A stretch of DNA of 56,105 nt, from positions 1-56,105 of the forward strand of contig JAHHGV010000052.1 in the NCBI GenBank assembly GCA_019359695.1. Reading direction: 5' to 3'. A program made the position numbers and the translations under genes. Below are positions 27,201-35,205 of the stretch, one piece after another. The notes beneath the pieces are model-generated. The model made no database searches. It was not told the origin of the DNA and was given only the letters and a program-made list of their open reading frames with translations. This stretch comes from Brasilonema angustatum HA4187-MV1. Lineage in GTDB: Bacteria > Cyanobacteriota > Cyanobacteriia > Cyanobacteriales > Nostocaceae. Each line of letters starts with the position of its first letter. Positions within the stretch are counted from its first letter, which is position 1.

Positions 27201-30200
27201 AGCAGCACTTGAACTTGAGCATCTTCGAGCATAAAGTTCAAACGCTCTTGGGGATACTCTGGGTCAAGTGGCACATAAGCCCCACCTGCTTTGAGAATGC
27301 CCAAAAGTCCCACCACCATTAACAGTGAACGTTCCACACACAACCCTACCAGCACCGAAGCTCCCACACCCAAAGTTTGCAAGTAATGCGCCAATTGATT
27401 AGCACGACAATTCAACTCGCGGTAGGTAAGTTGTTGATTTTCAAACACCACCGCCACTGCATCGGGGGTGCGCTCAACCTGTGACTCAAACAACTGATGG
27501 ATACACTTATCAAAGGGATACTCAGCTTGAGTATCATTCCACTCGACTAATAACTGATGCCGTTGGTCAGCAGTCAGTAGAGGTAATTCTCTCAGATGTT
27601 GTTTTGGCTGGGTGACAATTGCTTGCAGCAAAGTCTGGAAATGACTCAGCCAACGCCCAATCGTGTCTGCATTGAATAAGTCGGTATTATAATCACATTC
27701 AACTAATAGCTCACCTGCTATCTCTGCGACATTTAAAGAGAGATCCAGATCCTTAAATTTAACGGCTGAAGGCGATAAGCTAACGTCCAGTTGAAACATC
27801 TGTGGCAGATTAATCGGCGGCTCTAAATTAAAGCTCACGTCAGCCAAGGGAGAACGACTAGTATCTCTTGGTAGGTTCAGTTGATTTAGCAATTGGGCAA
27901 AGGGGTAATCTTGGTGTTCGTAAGCTTCTAATAAAACACCCCGCATCTGTTTAAGATATTCTCCAAACGTAGGATTACCCGTCACCTGACTGCGTATCGG
28001 TAATAAATGGGCACAGTAACCAACCATTCCCTCACCCCCCAAGAGCGATCGCCCAGATGTCGGAACTCCAATAATAATATCGTTCTGTCCCGTGAGGCGG
28101 TGAATTAACGTCATGTAAACCGACAGCAGGGTCATTAATAAGGTGCAACCCTGTTGCCGACTGAACAGTTTGAGGTTGGTGGTCACTTGAGCATCAAGCG
28201 TTATGGTTTTCCGACTGCTGTTATACGTTTGTATGGGTGGGCGAGTGCGGTCAGTGGGTAAGTCTAAAACAGGAGGTGCGGTCAATTTCTCCAACCAGTA
28301 GGATTGGTGAGTTTTCATCTCCTGCATCTGGTAATGCTGATTTTGCCACTCTATGTATTCCCGAAATTGTTTCGGGGGATTCAGGTGGCAAACCATTCCT
28401 TGAGACTCGGCTGAATACAAAGCCCCCAATTCTCGGAGAATGATTCCTATTGACCAGCCATCAATGACGATATGATGAGCGCTCAAAACCAATAAATGGA
28501 TTTCTGGCTCTAATTTGAGCAGATGCACACGCAACAGAGAACCCTGAGTCAGATCAAAGGGTTTTCGGCTTTCTTGGTCGAGCCACTGGGCGACTTTAAC
28601 AGTGCGATCGCCCTCTACACAACTGAAATCTAATACAGGACAATTGACTTTGAAAGTAGGTAAGACTTCTTGCACATCCCCCTTGGGGCTGATTTTCGTT
28701 CGCAGTGCCTCGTGGCGGTCAACTAGTTTCTGTATCGCCTTGTTTATTGCTGTTGCGTTCAACGAACCTCGTAATTGCAGCGTTACAGATTCGTTATAGG
28801 CAACTGAGCTATCTTCTCCCAACTGAGCTAATATCCAGAGTTGCTTTTGAGCTTCAGTGAGAGTAACTTCAGATGCAGCCGATGCTATGATGACAGTTTG
28901 TTTGGATAGAATTCCTACCTGCTGTTGGTTATCAGGAATAGTTACAACTTCTTTAAATTGACTTTCCTTTAATAGATCCTGCCATTGGTAAGGAGAAAGC
29001 AAAGGGTGAGATGGTCTCAAATCCAGATCGGCAAACTTCCACCAACCTTCTGTCAACCCGAATGTCAAATCCAACCAGCGCTGGCGAACGGTTACTTCTA
29101 ACAGTACTAGCAGCCCGCCAGGAACTAACAACTGCTGTATATGCTGTAATGTCTGACGCAAATCCTTGGTAGCGTGCAACACATTAGCCGCTATGATCAA
29201 ATCGTACTGACGAAATTCATCCGTCTGTGTTTTAGGATCTTGCTCAATGTCTAAAATCTGACAGCATACAAATGGATAGTCGCAAAATTTCTTTTGAGCT
29301 TTGGAAATCAACACAGGGGAGAGATCGGTAAACACGTATTCTGCCTGATGGTCTAGCAGTTGAGCCAGAATATAGGATGTTGTTCCCCCAGTTCCGCCGC
29401 CAATTTCCAGAATTCGCACCCTGCATTCCTGTGGTAAACGCTCCAGTACTCCAGAAACTGCCTTTTGCACCAAGGTGTTCATCACCTGTGAACCAGGTGA
29501 ATCCTGATATAGTTTGGTTAACGCGGTTGAATTACCCTTTGGGAACAACAACTCCAATGGGTGGCACTCTCCCTGTAAAACTTGTGCGAGTTTCTGACCA
29601 CAGCGCTGGAGCAAGGTCAGTTCTGCTTCTACTTCTGGGTATTGAGCCAAAAATGCAATTTCTTGTGCTTGTGGGTTTTGAATCTCTACTACCTGAGTGA
29701 CTTCCCAATGATCATCTACTTGATGTAGCACTTTTTCTTCTACCAGCATCTCCAGTAAGCGCTCCAGCAACCGTTGGTGCTGCTCAATGATGCCTAATTG
29801 CTCTGCAATAAATTTTGTTGAGAAGCGTCCGGAAGGTTGAAATTCCCATCCCATTTGCTGGAATGCTCTCAAAACATAGGTAATGCTTAGAGCTTCCAAC
29901 TGAGCTACTGCTTCTCCATAAACTTTGACATTTTGTTGGCAAGTTACTTGATTGAACTCCGACAGAAGGCGATCGCCAATCTCTGAGGCGGTAGGCATAT
30001 AATCTCTTAGACGGCACTCGTCTCGACTCACCCTCAGATGTGTCAATTCCTTACTGGCTTCTGCATCAATTGTTTGTTGCGTATCCCAGAACAAGGCGGA
30101 TGGCGTAAAGTTTTTATCCGAAAGGGCTGGTATCAAATCGCTTGATGTTCCACTAGTGATCTTATTAGTTGTTAGTAACTCGCTTAAACCTGACTGGAAA

Positions 30201-33200
30201 AAACCACCATTCCGCAGTTCCTTGACACTATCTTTGACTGCTTGGATAACATAATTAATATCCGCATTGGTATGTGCTGTAGAAAGAAAACAGTTACGCC
30301 CTTCCCAGATATAAACACCTTTGTCAATTAAATGATAAAAAAATAAATCTAGATTTCCTGAGAAAGCAAAACGAAACAGCGAACCAAAATGCACAATGCG
30401 GATGGGCACATCTTCTTCTTCAAAGTAAGAGTTAAGTGTTTGGGCTAACTGCGATGTGCGCTGATTTAACTGCTGCTGAAGTTTAGGGCCTTGTTTCTTG
30501 AGATGCTGAAGCACTGCTAATGCCGCAACCATGCCTGTGTGATTTTTATTGAAAGTTCCGGCAAAAAATATCTTTTCTACTTGTGGATACGAAGCATCTC
30601 CATAGTTCCACAAACCACCATCAATTCCATTCATGTAGGTGGCTTTCCCTGCTACCACTCCTATTGGAGTCCCACCGCCAATAATTTTTCCATAGGTGAC
30701 GATATCTGCTTTAACGCCAAACCATGTTTGTGCCCCACCTGAATGTATCCGAAACCCTGTGAGAACTTCATCAAAAATCAGTGCTGTTCCTGATGCTTGA
30801 GTCAATTGCCTTAACTGCTGTAAAAACTCTTTGGGCTGTAAATCCGGTCGGCGGCTTTGCACAGGCTCAACTAATACAGCAGCTAGTTCTTGAGCATGAA
30901 CTTGCAAAATCTCAATGGATTTTGGATTTCCATAATCCAGTACTAAAACATTTTCAACAAAGTTCTGAGATACTCCTGAAGCCAGGGGTACAGCTGTAAT
31001 CTTACCCTCTAACGCTGTGGCTAAGATTCCATCAAACTGACCGTGATAGGAACCAGCAAATAAAGCAATTTTACTACGACCTGTCGCTGAGCGTGCTAGA
31101 CGTAGCGCTGTCATCACTGCTTCTGTACCTGAATTACAGAAAGTAACACGCTCCATACCAGTCAGTTCGCAAATTAACTGGGCAACTTCTCCTGCTAACT
31201 TAGACTGTGGACCAATTTTTAAACCTTGTTGATAGTGCTTTTCAACAGCTTCAGTAACGAACTGTGGATCATGTCCAAAAAGAAGCACCCCGAATCCCAT
31301 AGTGATATCTACATACTCATTCCCGTCCACATCCCAAAATCTAGAACCTTCCGCTCGCTCTCCAGCGATAGGATAAACCATCTCCTTAATGGAGAGACGG
31401 AACCCAGCGGTAGCTCTGCTATCAGCTAGTACCGGACGATAGCTTTGTGCAAGCTGTTTTGATTTTGGATGGCGCTTGTTATAATGATCGCTCAGTATTT
31501 CTATATGATGCTGTTGTCGCAGGCTGAGTACATTTGCTTGAGTATCTGCGCCTGGAGAAGAAAGAGGTGAAAATACCTGAGGTGAGGGTTGCTTTAGCTC
31601 CGGCTTGGCTCTTGTCGAAGAAGGTGTTGCTTCAGAGATTTGGTTGTGTTGCTCTTTCTTTTGCGAATCAACAGCAGGCATTATAGCTGGAGTGGATTGA
31701 AACTGTTCATGGGATGACAATGAACTTTTTGAAGTCGAACCGTTGCCGCCCAAAACCTCTAATTGCTGAGACATTAACTGAGACATAGCTTGGATCTGCT
31801 GCGTCATAATTCGTTCTAAGGTTGTCTCAGACGATATTGTTCCTTTGTCTTCAGAATCTTGTTTACTATGAAGGCTCGATTCAGGAATTGAGTGAGCAGA
31901 GGTTAGTTGCTCTGGCTGCTGTGGTTGTACGTTTAAATTAGATCGTTGAGGCGATGGCTCAACCCATTGTGAAGATAAATTTTGGTCTATGTACGTAGCT
32001 AATGTATAAATAGTTGTCAACTCTTCAAATAACTGACGAATTGCAATTTTGATGTCATAGGTGTTTTCTATCTGACGCACGGCGTCAACGAGAATAATAG
32101 AATCTGCACCCATTTCCAGAAAAGGAGCATGAATGTTAACATCTGATGGAGAAACTTGCAGTAAATTCCCGACTAAGGCTTGTAATGTAGCTAAAATTTC
32201 TTCTCGTCTGCTAAATGTGGGAGTCGCATCTAACTTTGACTTCTGTTTGTTGCCATTTACAGCCAAGTCTTTTTCATTCATTGTTTGTTCTACTTGTTGA
32301 ATCCAATAGCGCTGTCTTTGAAACGGATAAGTCGGTAGTGCAACTTTCGCGTGCAGAGAGTCTCCCTCAAACCCTAACCAATCAATTTTGACTCCTTGAA
32401 CGTATAATTGACTCAAGCTAGAAAGCAGTTGTTGCCATTCTGGTATTCCTGTACGTAAAGAAGGTAGCCACAAACACTCGTTTTCTGGTAAGCATTGACG
32501 ACCCATGCTCAACAAAATCGGCTTGGCTCCAATCTCTAAGAAGACTTCATACCCTTGCTGATGTAATGTCTGCATACTAGTGGCAAACCGTACCGTTTGG
32601 CACGCATGACTTACCCAGTATTCCGCTGTGGTAATCTGCTCGTCAGCTAGTTGTCCAGTGACATTGGATACTAATGGAATCTCGGGCTGTTTGTAGGTGA
32701 CATGATTGGCTACTTGCTCAAACTCCTTCAACATTGGTGTCATCAGCGGGGAATGGAAGGCATGGGATACTTGTAAACGCTTCGTCTTGATTCCCTGCGC
32801 TTCTAACTGGTGGCAAATAGTACTAATGTCTTCACTAGCTCCCGATATTACCACACTTTCCGGACCATTGATGGCAGCAATCGCCACTTTGTCTTGTAAT
32901 GGTGCTATGATTTGCCGTACTTCCTCAACGGATGCCATCAGCGAAACCATCTCGCCTCCCGGTGGCAGCTGCTGCATCAACTGTCCTCGACGGGCGATGA
33001 GTTTAAGTCCATCTTCCAGACTAAAAACCCCTGCTACAGTTGCCGCCACATATTCCCCAACGCTATGACCCATAACCACATCTGGTTCAATCCCCCAAGA
33101 TTTCCACAATTGATACAGGGCATATTCAAAAGCAAACAGCGCAGCTTGGGTATAAGCGGTTTGATCAATAGGCATGGATGAGGAAGATGAGGGAGAATTT

Positions 33201-35146
33201 TCAACAAACTTCTCCCCACCTTCCCAGCTCCCCAGCTCCCCTACTTGAGGAGGATAGAGTACTTCTAACAGTGAATGCTCCAGGAATGGGCGAAGAATTT
33301 CATCACACTGATCCAATGTTTGACGGAAAATGGGGTGAGTGTCGTAGAGTTCGCGTCCCATATTGATATATTGGGAACCCTGACCCGTGAATAAAAACGC
33401 TATTTTTGGACGTTTTCTAGATACTTGTCCGCTTACCAGTCCAACAGTTTCGTTACCAGCAGCGATCACGCTCAACTTTTCGCCCAACTCTGCGGTTGTT
33501 CGCGCTACGACAGCGAGGCGGTGCGCAAAATGTGATCGCCCGGTATTCGCCGTAAAACACACATCTGCTATGAATGCTTCCGGATTAGACTTCAAATAAG
33601 TTTGATAACGGTTGGCAAGAACTTGCAGAGCCAACTCACTTTTTGCGGAGAGGGTGAGTAGGTGGTAAGGACGCTCAATAACATCTTCATTTTGACTTTT
33701 GAGTCGCACCAAAGGTGCGCTGGAAGCGTAACTTGAATTTTGACTTCCTATTGGTGCTTCTTCTAAAATTAAATGCACATTAGTCCCACTCATGCCAAAT
33801 GAACTGACTCCAGCCAGACGAGGCTGTTGTTTTGCAGACCAGGGAGTAAGCACAGTTGGCACTTCAATCGGGAGTTGCTGCCAAGGAATGTAGGGATTCG
33901 GCTGTTGCAGATGTAAAGTGGGTGGGATTAACTTGTGCTGGAGAGCAAGCACAACTTTCATGAGACTTGCTATCCCGGCTGCTGCTTCTAAATGACCAAT
34001 ATTGGTTTTTACCGAACCAATCGCTAGGCGATCGCTCTGTGAGCGTCCTTGATCCAATACCTTTGCCAAGGCTAACACTTCGATGGGGTCTCCCAAAGGT
34101 GTCCCCGTTCCATGAGCTTCCACATATTGGATCTGAGTTGGCTCTACCCCAGCATTGAACAATGCTTGACGAATTACCGCTTCTTGAGCAGAACCGTTGG
34201 GAGCTGTAAGTCCATTGCTCTGACCATCGTGATTGACCGCCGAACCTTTAATCAGAGCTAAAATATTATCGCCGTCTGCGATCGCTTCACTCAGACGCTT
34301 CAGCACTATGATCCCACACCCTTCTCCCCGCACGTAGCCATCAGCACCAGCATCGAAGCTTTTGCAGCGTCCGTCAGCAGCTAAAGCTTTCAGCTTGCAA
34401 AAGCCAATTGTAGTTGTTGGCGAGAGCATCAAGTTTACCCCACCCGCTATAGCGAGATTACACTCTCTTGAACGCAGACTGGAGCATGCTAAATGAACTC
34501 CCAGTAGCGAAGAAGAACAGGTAGTATCTAGTTGCATAGTAGGGCCTTGTAGACCCAAGATGTATGACAAACGACCAACAGCAATACTTTGGCTATTACC
34601 TAATAGCGTGTAAGCATCAATACAAGTCGGGTCGCCAGAGTTTATGCTTAATTGTGAATAGTCATCAAAGCCAACTCCAATAAATACTCCTGTTTTGCTC
34701 CCTCTCAAACTTTCTACTGCAATTGAGGCGTTTTCTAATGCCTCCCATGTTACCTCTAGAAGCAACCGCTGCTGGGGGTCTATACTTGTCGCTTCTCGTG
34801 GAGAAATCCCAAAGAACTGAGGATCGAACTTGTCTACCTCATCTAAAAATCCACCGTACCGCGTGTACATCTTCCCTGGTACATCGGGATCTGGGTCATA
34901 GTAAAAATCAATATCCCAGCGATTTGATGGTACTTCTTGCGTTGCATGTCTTCCCTCGTACAAAAGATTCCAAAATGCTTCTGGATTATTTGCATCTCCC
35001 GGAAAGCGGCACCCCATACCGACAATAGCAATTGGTTCTGTTCTTGCTTGCTCAATAGCATCAAGTTGAGAACGCATATCTGTTAGCTCTAAATATGCAT
35101 TTTTTAATAATTGTCGATAGTTTATATTATTTGAAGTACCAGTCAT
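21254..35146 (-). CDS. Hybrid PKS-NRPS, KS-AT-ACP-AMT-MT-C-A-T-C-A(nMT)-T
   Basis: 4630 residues. KS (35-464): Cys210 in DTTCSSS, His345 in EAHGTGTP, His385 in NIGHLEAAAG. AT (582-900): Ser695 in GHSVG and HAFH at 795-798, the malonyl-type signature. ACP: Ser1016 in GADSIIL. A Ser/Gln-rich linker leads to a class III aminotransferase (1215-1645) with PLP lysine 1487 in TYGKIIGGG, as in iturin/mycosubtilin synthases. Methyltransferase 1720-2075 has LEIGGGTGGTT and resembles PKS C-methyltransferases. C (HHIVIDG 2224), A (code read as DVADTGAVAK, unassigned), T (Ser3100). C (HHIAADG 3290), A with pocket DAWTIAAVCK (Phe) and an N-methyltransferase inserted at about 4060-4420 (LEIGCGTG), T (Ser4572). 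It extends the fatty acid by C2, aminates C3 and adds two residues, the second N-methylated. It follows the FAAL gene by 59 bp. Confidence 0.95.
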   Translation of the reverse strand: MTGTSNNINYRQLLKNAYLELTDMRSQLDAIEQARTEPIAIVGMGCRFPGDANNPEAFWNLLYEGRHATQEVPSNRWDIDFYYDPDPDVPGKMYTRYGGFLDEVDKFDPQFFGISPREATSIDPQQRLLLEVTWEALENASIAVESLRGSKTGVFIGVGFDDYSQLSINSGDPTCIDAYTLLGNSQSIAVGRLSYILGLQGPTMQLDTTCSSSLLGVHLACSSLRSRECNLAIAGGVNLMLSPTTTIGFCKLKALAADGRCKSFDAGADGYVRGEGCGIIVLKRLSEAIADGDNILALIKGSAVNHDGQSNGLTAPNGSAQEAVIRQALFNAGVEPTQIQYVEAHGTGTPLGDPIEVLALAKVLDQGRSQSDRLAIGSVKTNIGHLEAAAGIASLMKVVLALQHKLIPPTLHLQQPNPYIPWQQLPIEVPTVLTPWSAKQQPRLAGVSSFGMSGTNVHLILEEAPIGSQNSSYASSAPLVRLKSQNEDVIERPYHLLTLSAKSELALQVLANRYQTYLKSNPEAFIADVCFTANTGRSHFAHRLAVVARTTAELGEKLSVIAAGNETVGLVSGQVSRKRPKIAFLFTGQGSQYINMGRELYDTHPIFRQTLDQCDEILRPFLEHSLLEVLYPPQVGELGSWEGGEKFVENSPSSSSSMPIDQTAYTQAALFAFEYALYQLWKSWGIEPDVVMGHSVGEYVAATVAGVFSLEDGLKLIARRGQLMQQLPPGGEMVSLMASVEEVRQIIAPLQDKVAIAAINGPESVVISGASEDISTICHQLEAQGIKTKRLQVSHAFHSPLMTPMLKEFEQVANHVTYKQPEIPLVSNVTGQLADEQITTAEYWVSHACQTVRFATSMQTLHQQGYEVFLEIGAKPILLSMGRQCLPENECLWLPSLRTGIPEWQQLLSSLSQLYVQGVKIDWLGFEGDSLHAKVALPTYPFQRQRYWIQQVEQTMNEKDLAVNGNKQKSKLDATPTFSRREEILATLQALVGNLLQVSPSDVNIHAPFLEMGADSIILVDAVRQIENTYDIKIAIRQLFEELTTIYTLATYIDQNLSSQWVEPSPQRSNLNVQPQQPEQLTSAHSIPESSLHSKQDSEDKGTISSETTLERIMTQQIQAMSQLMSQQLEVLGGNGSTSKSSLSSHEQFQSTPAIMPAVDSQKKEQHNQISEATPSSTRAKPELKQPSPQVFSPLSSPGADTQANVLSLRQQHHIEILSDHYNKRHPKSKQLAQSYRPVLADSRATAGFRLSIKEMVYPIAGERAEGSRFWDVDGNEYVDITMGFGVLLFGHDPQFVTEAVEKHYQQGLKIGPQSKLAGEVAQLICELTGMERVTFCNSGTEAVMTALRLARSATGRSKIALFAGSYHGQFDGILATALEGKITAVPLASGVSQNFVENVLVLDYGNPKSIEILQVHAQELAAVLVEPVQSRRPDLQPKEFLQQLRQLTQASGTALIFDEVLTGFRIHSGGAQTWFGVKADIVTYGKIIGGGTPIGVVAGKATYMNGIDGGLWNYGDASYPQVEKIFFAGTFNKNHTGMVAALAVLQHLKKQGPKLQQQLNQRTSQLAQTLNSYFEEEDVPIRIVHFGSLFRFAFSGNLDLFFYHLIDKGVYIWEGRNCFLSTAHTNADINYVIQAVKDSVKELRNGGFFQSGLSELLTTNKITSGTSSDLIPALSDKNFTPSALFWDTQQTIDAEASKELTHLRVSRDECRLRDYMPTASEIGDRLLSEFNQVTCQQNVKVYGEAVAQLEALSITYVLRAFQQMGWEFQPSGRFSTKFIAEQLGIIEQHQRLLERLLEMLVEEKVLHQVDDHWEVTQVVEIQNPQAQEIAFLAQYPEVEAELTLLQRCGQKLAQVLQGECHPLELLFPKGNSTALTKLYQDSPGSQVMNTLVQKAVSGVLERLPQECRVRILEIGGGTGGTTSYILAQLLDHQAEYVFTDLSPVLISKAQKKFCDYPFVCCQILDIEQDPKTQTDEFRQYDLIIAANVLHATKDLRQTLQHIQQLLVPGGLLVLLEVTVRQRWLDLTFGLTEGWWKFADLDLRPSHPLLSPYQWQDLLKESQFKEVVTIPDNQQQVGILSKQTVIIASAASEVTLTEAQKQLWILAQLGEDSSVAYNESVTLQLRGSLNATAINKAIQKLVDRHEALRTKISPKGDVQEVLPTFKVNCPVLDFSCVEGDRTVKVAQWLDQESRKPFDLTQGSLLRVHLLKLEPEIHLLVLSAHHIVIDGWSIGIILRELGALYSAESQGMVCHLNPPKQFREYIEWQNQHYQMQEMKTHQSYWLEKLTAPPVLDLPTDRTRPPIQTYNSSRKTITLDAQVTTNLKLFSRQQGCTLLMTLLSVYMTLIHRLTGQNDIIIGVPTSGRSLLGGEGMVGYCAHLLPIRSQVTGNPTFGEYLKQMRGVLLEAYEHQDYPFAQLLNQLNLPRDTSRSPLADVSFNLEPPINLPQMFQLDVSLSPSAVKFKDLDLSLNVAEIAGELLVECDYNTDLFNADTIGRWLSHFQTLLQAIVTQPKQHLRELPLLTADQRHQLLVEWNDTQAEYPFDKCIHQLFESQVERTPDAVAVVFENQQLTYRELNCRANQLAHYLQTLGVGASVLVGLCVERSLLMVVGLLGILKAGGAYVPLDPEYPQERLNFMLEDAQVQVLLTQQPLLERLPEHHAPLVCLDTDWQLISQSSALDLVNSTIPKNLAYIIYTSGSTGQPKGVMIQHHSLINITQTAIVEYGLSNSDRSLQFSSISFDVAAAEIYPCLSCGATLVLRTDEMLSSVQMFIEKCRDWDLTVLDLPTAYWYQVTTELANANLLLPDSIRLVTIGGERLLKQQLRIWQQHIGEYPQLINAYGPTETTVAATLCKLPGSATTEIDEQNIPIGYPIHNTQIYILDQYLQLVPIGIAGELHIGGAGLARGYLNRPELTQEKFIPNPFSTNSDSRLYKTGDLARYLPDGNIEYLGRIDNQVKIRGFRIELGEIEAVLNQHSNVQTSCVTAREDTTGDKHLVAYVVPYQQHTPTNRELRQFLSSLLPLYMVPNAFVVLETLPLTSNGKVDYRSLPAANLESQLLDKFVAPRTSIEKTVAQIWADVLKLEQVGIYDNFFELGGHSLLATQVISRLQEAFQISLPLRYLFKSPTIAQLNDLILAELQTDSGLTVPAIVPVPREKDIPLSWAQERLWFLHHLEGESGAYTMSYAVRLVGNLNVKALEGALQEIVRRHEVLRTRFEIKDDKPVQVIAPQITITLPVVDLQNVADSWKQAKQQAIKEAHKPFDLANGPVLRVMLWQVATDEYILLLAIHHIAADGWSIGVFSRELSAHYRAISTSSSVVLPELSVQYADFTVWQRQWLTSQVLERQLNYWKQQLAGAPPLIELPTDRSRPSVQSFRGGVERFQVDALLTSQLRQISQESEATLFMTLLAGFVVLLSRYSGQTDLVVGSPIANRNRKETEPLIGFFVNTLALRFDLSQEPSFEALLAQVRQVTLNAYEHQDLPFEILVEELQPERKLNRNPLVQVAFALQNAPTSDWDLPGLSVEQMLWHLDTVRVDLELHFWETPEGLNGFCCYSTDLFDAATIARMMQHYQTLLAAIVADPEQPVNRLPLLTAAEQQQLLMEWNATQTDYPSSQCLHQLFEAQVERNSNAVAVVFEAQQLTYRELNAQANQLAHHLQKLGVKPEMLVGICVERSVSMIVGLLGILKAGGAYVPLDPKYPSDRIAYMLSDAQLQVLVTQSPLADRLPKHEAQVVYLDTDWGVISQKSKENPVSGAKPKNLAYVIYTSGSTGKPKGVLVAHQGLCNLASAQTRLFDVQPDSRILQFASLSFDASIWEIAMAFGSGARLVLGTSESLLPGKDLMQLLHSQSITHVTLPPSALAVLPADKLPALQNIIVAGEAMPADLVAQWSRDRRLFNAYGPTESTVCATVAFCSDGSQKPPIGRPIANTQIYILDQHCQPVPIGVPGELHIGGIGLARGYINRPELTAEKFIRHPFSSESGDCIYKTGDKARYLSDGNIEFLGRIDHQVKVRGFRIETGEVEAVLNQHPLVRESVVVARVDIPGDQRLVAYLVPALKSEALSEQIYQWQNEYVSDWQTLYEQAYSQSQASTDDLTFNIAGWNSSYTKQPIPAPEMQEWVESTVERILSLLPQRVLEIGCGTGLLLSRVAQRCQQYWGTDYSKAALKHVEQLCHAVDGLENVRLLHKTADNFEGIPIEFDTVILNSVIQYFPSVEYLLQVLEGVMATICDRGTIFVGDVRNLLLLEPYHAAVQLSQVPESKSVEQWQQQVHQSIDGEEELAIDPSFFIALTQRFPQITWVEIQPKRGRFQNELIQFRYDVTIYVNTNVQTTVVPWLNWQLDQLSFTQIQNQLLQEQPELLGIRRVPNQRVQQALQIWEWLEHPPGVETVSQLRQLLAQQSAGGINPEQFWELGQHLGYTVNLSWWESSQDGCYDVVFCRTSSTPGYDPQKAMAFWDNETVTAKPWTDYTNNPLRGKLVRKLVPQVRELIQLKLPNYMVPQAFVLLDRLPLTPNGKVDRRSLPAPDTATRNLSTGFVLPRTPTEAQLAQIWSEVLGLERIGVKDNFFEIGGHSLLATQVISRVNSAFGLDLPIQMIFESPTVAGIAAYMEVMDWAAKDLPVTEVSSEVVEF

Positions 35147-35205
35147 ATCATTCTTATTATGTAATTTTACTGATGCTAGGAGAAAAATTCATAACTTGAT
35201 TAATT

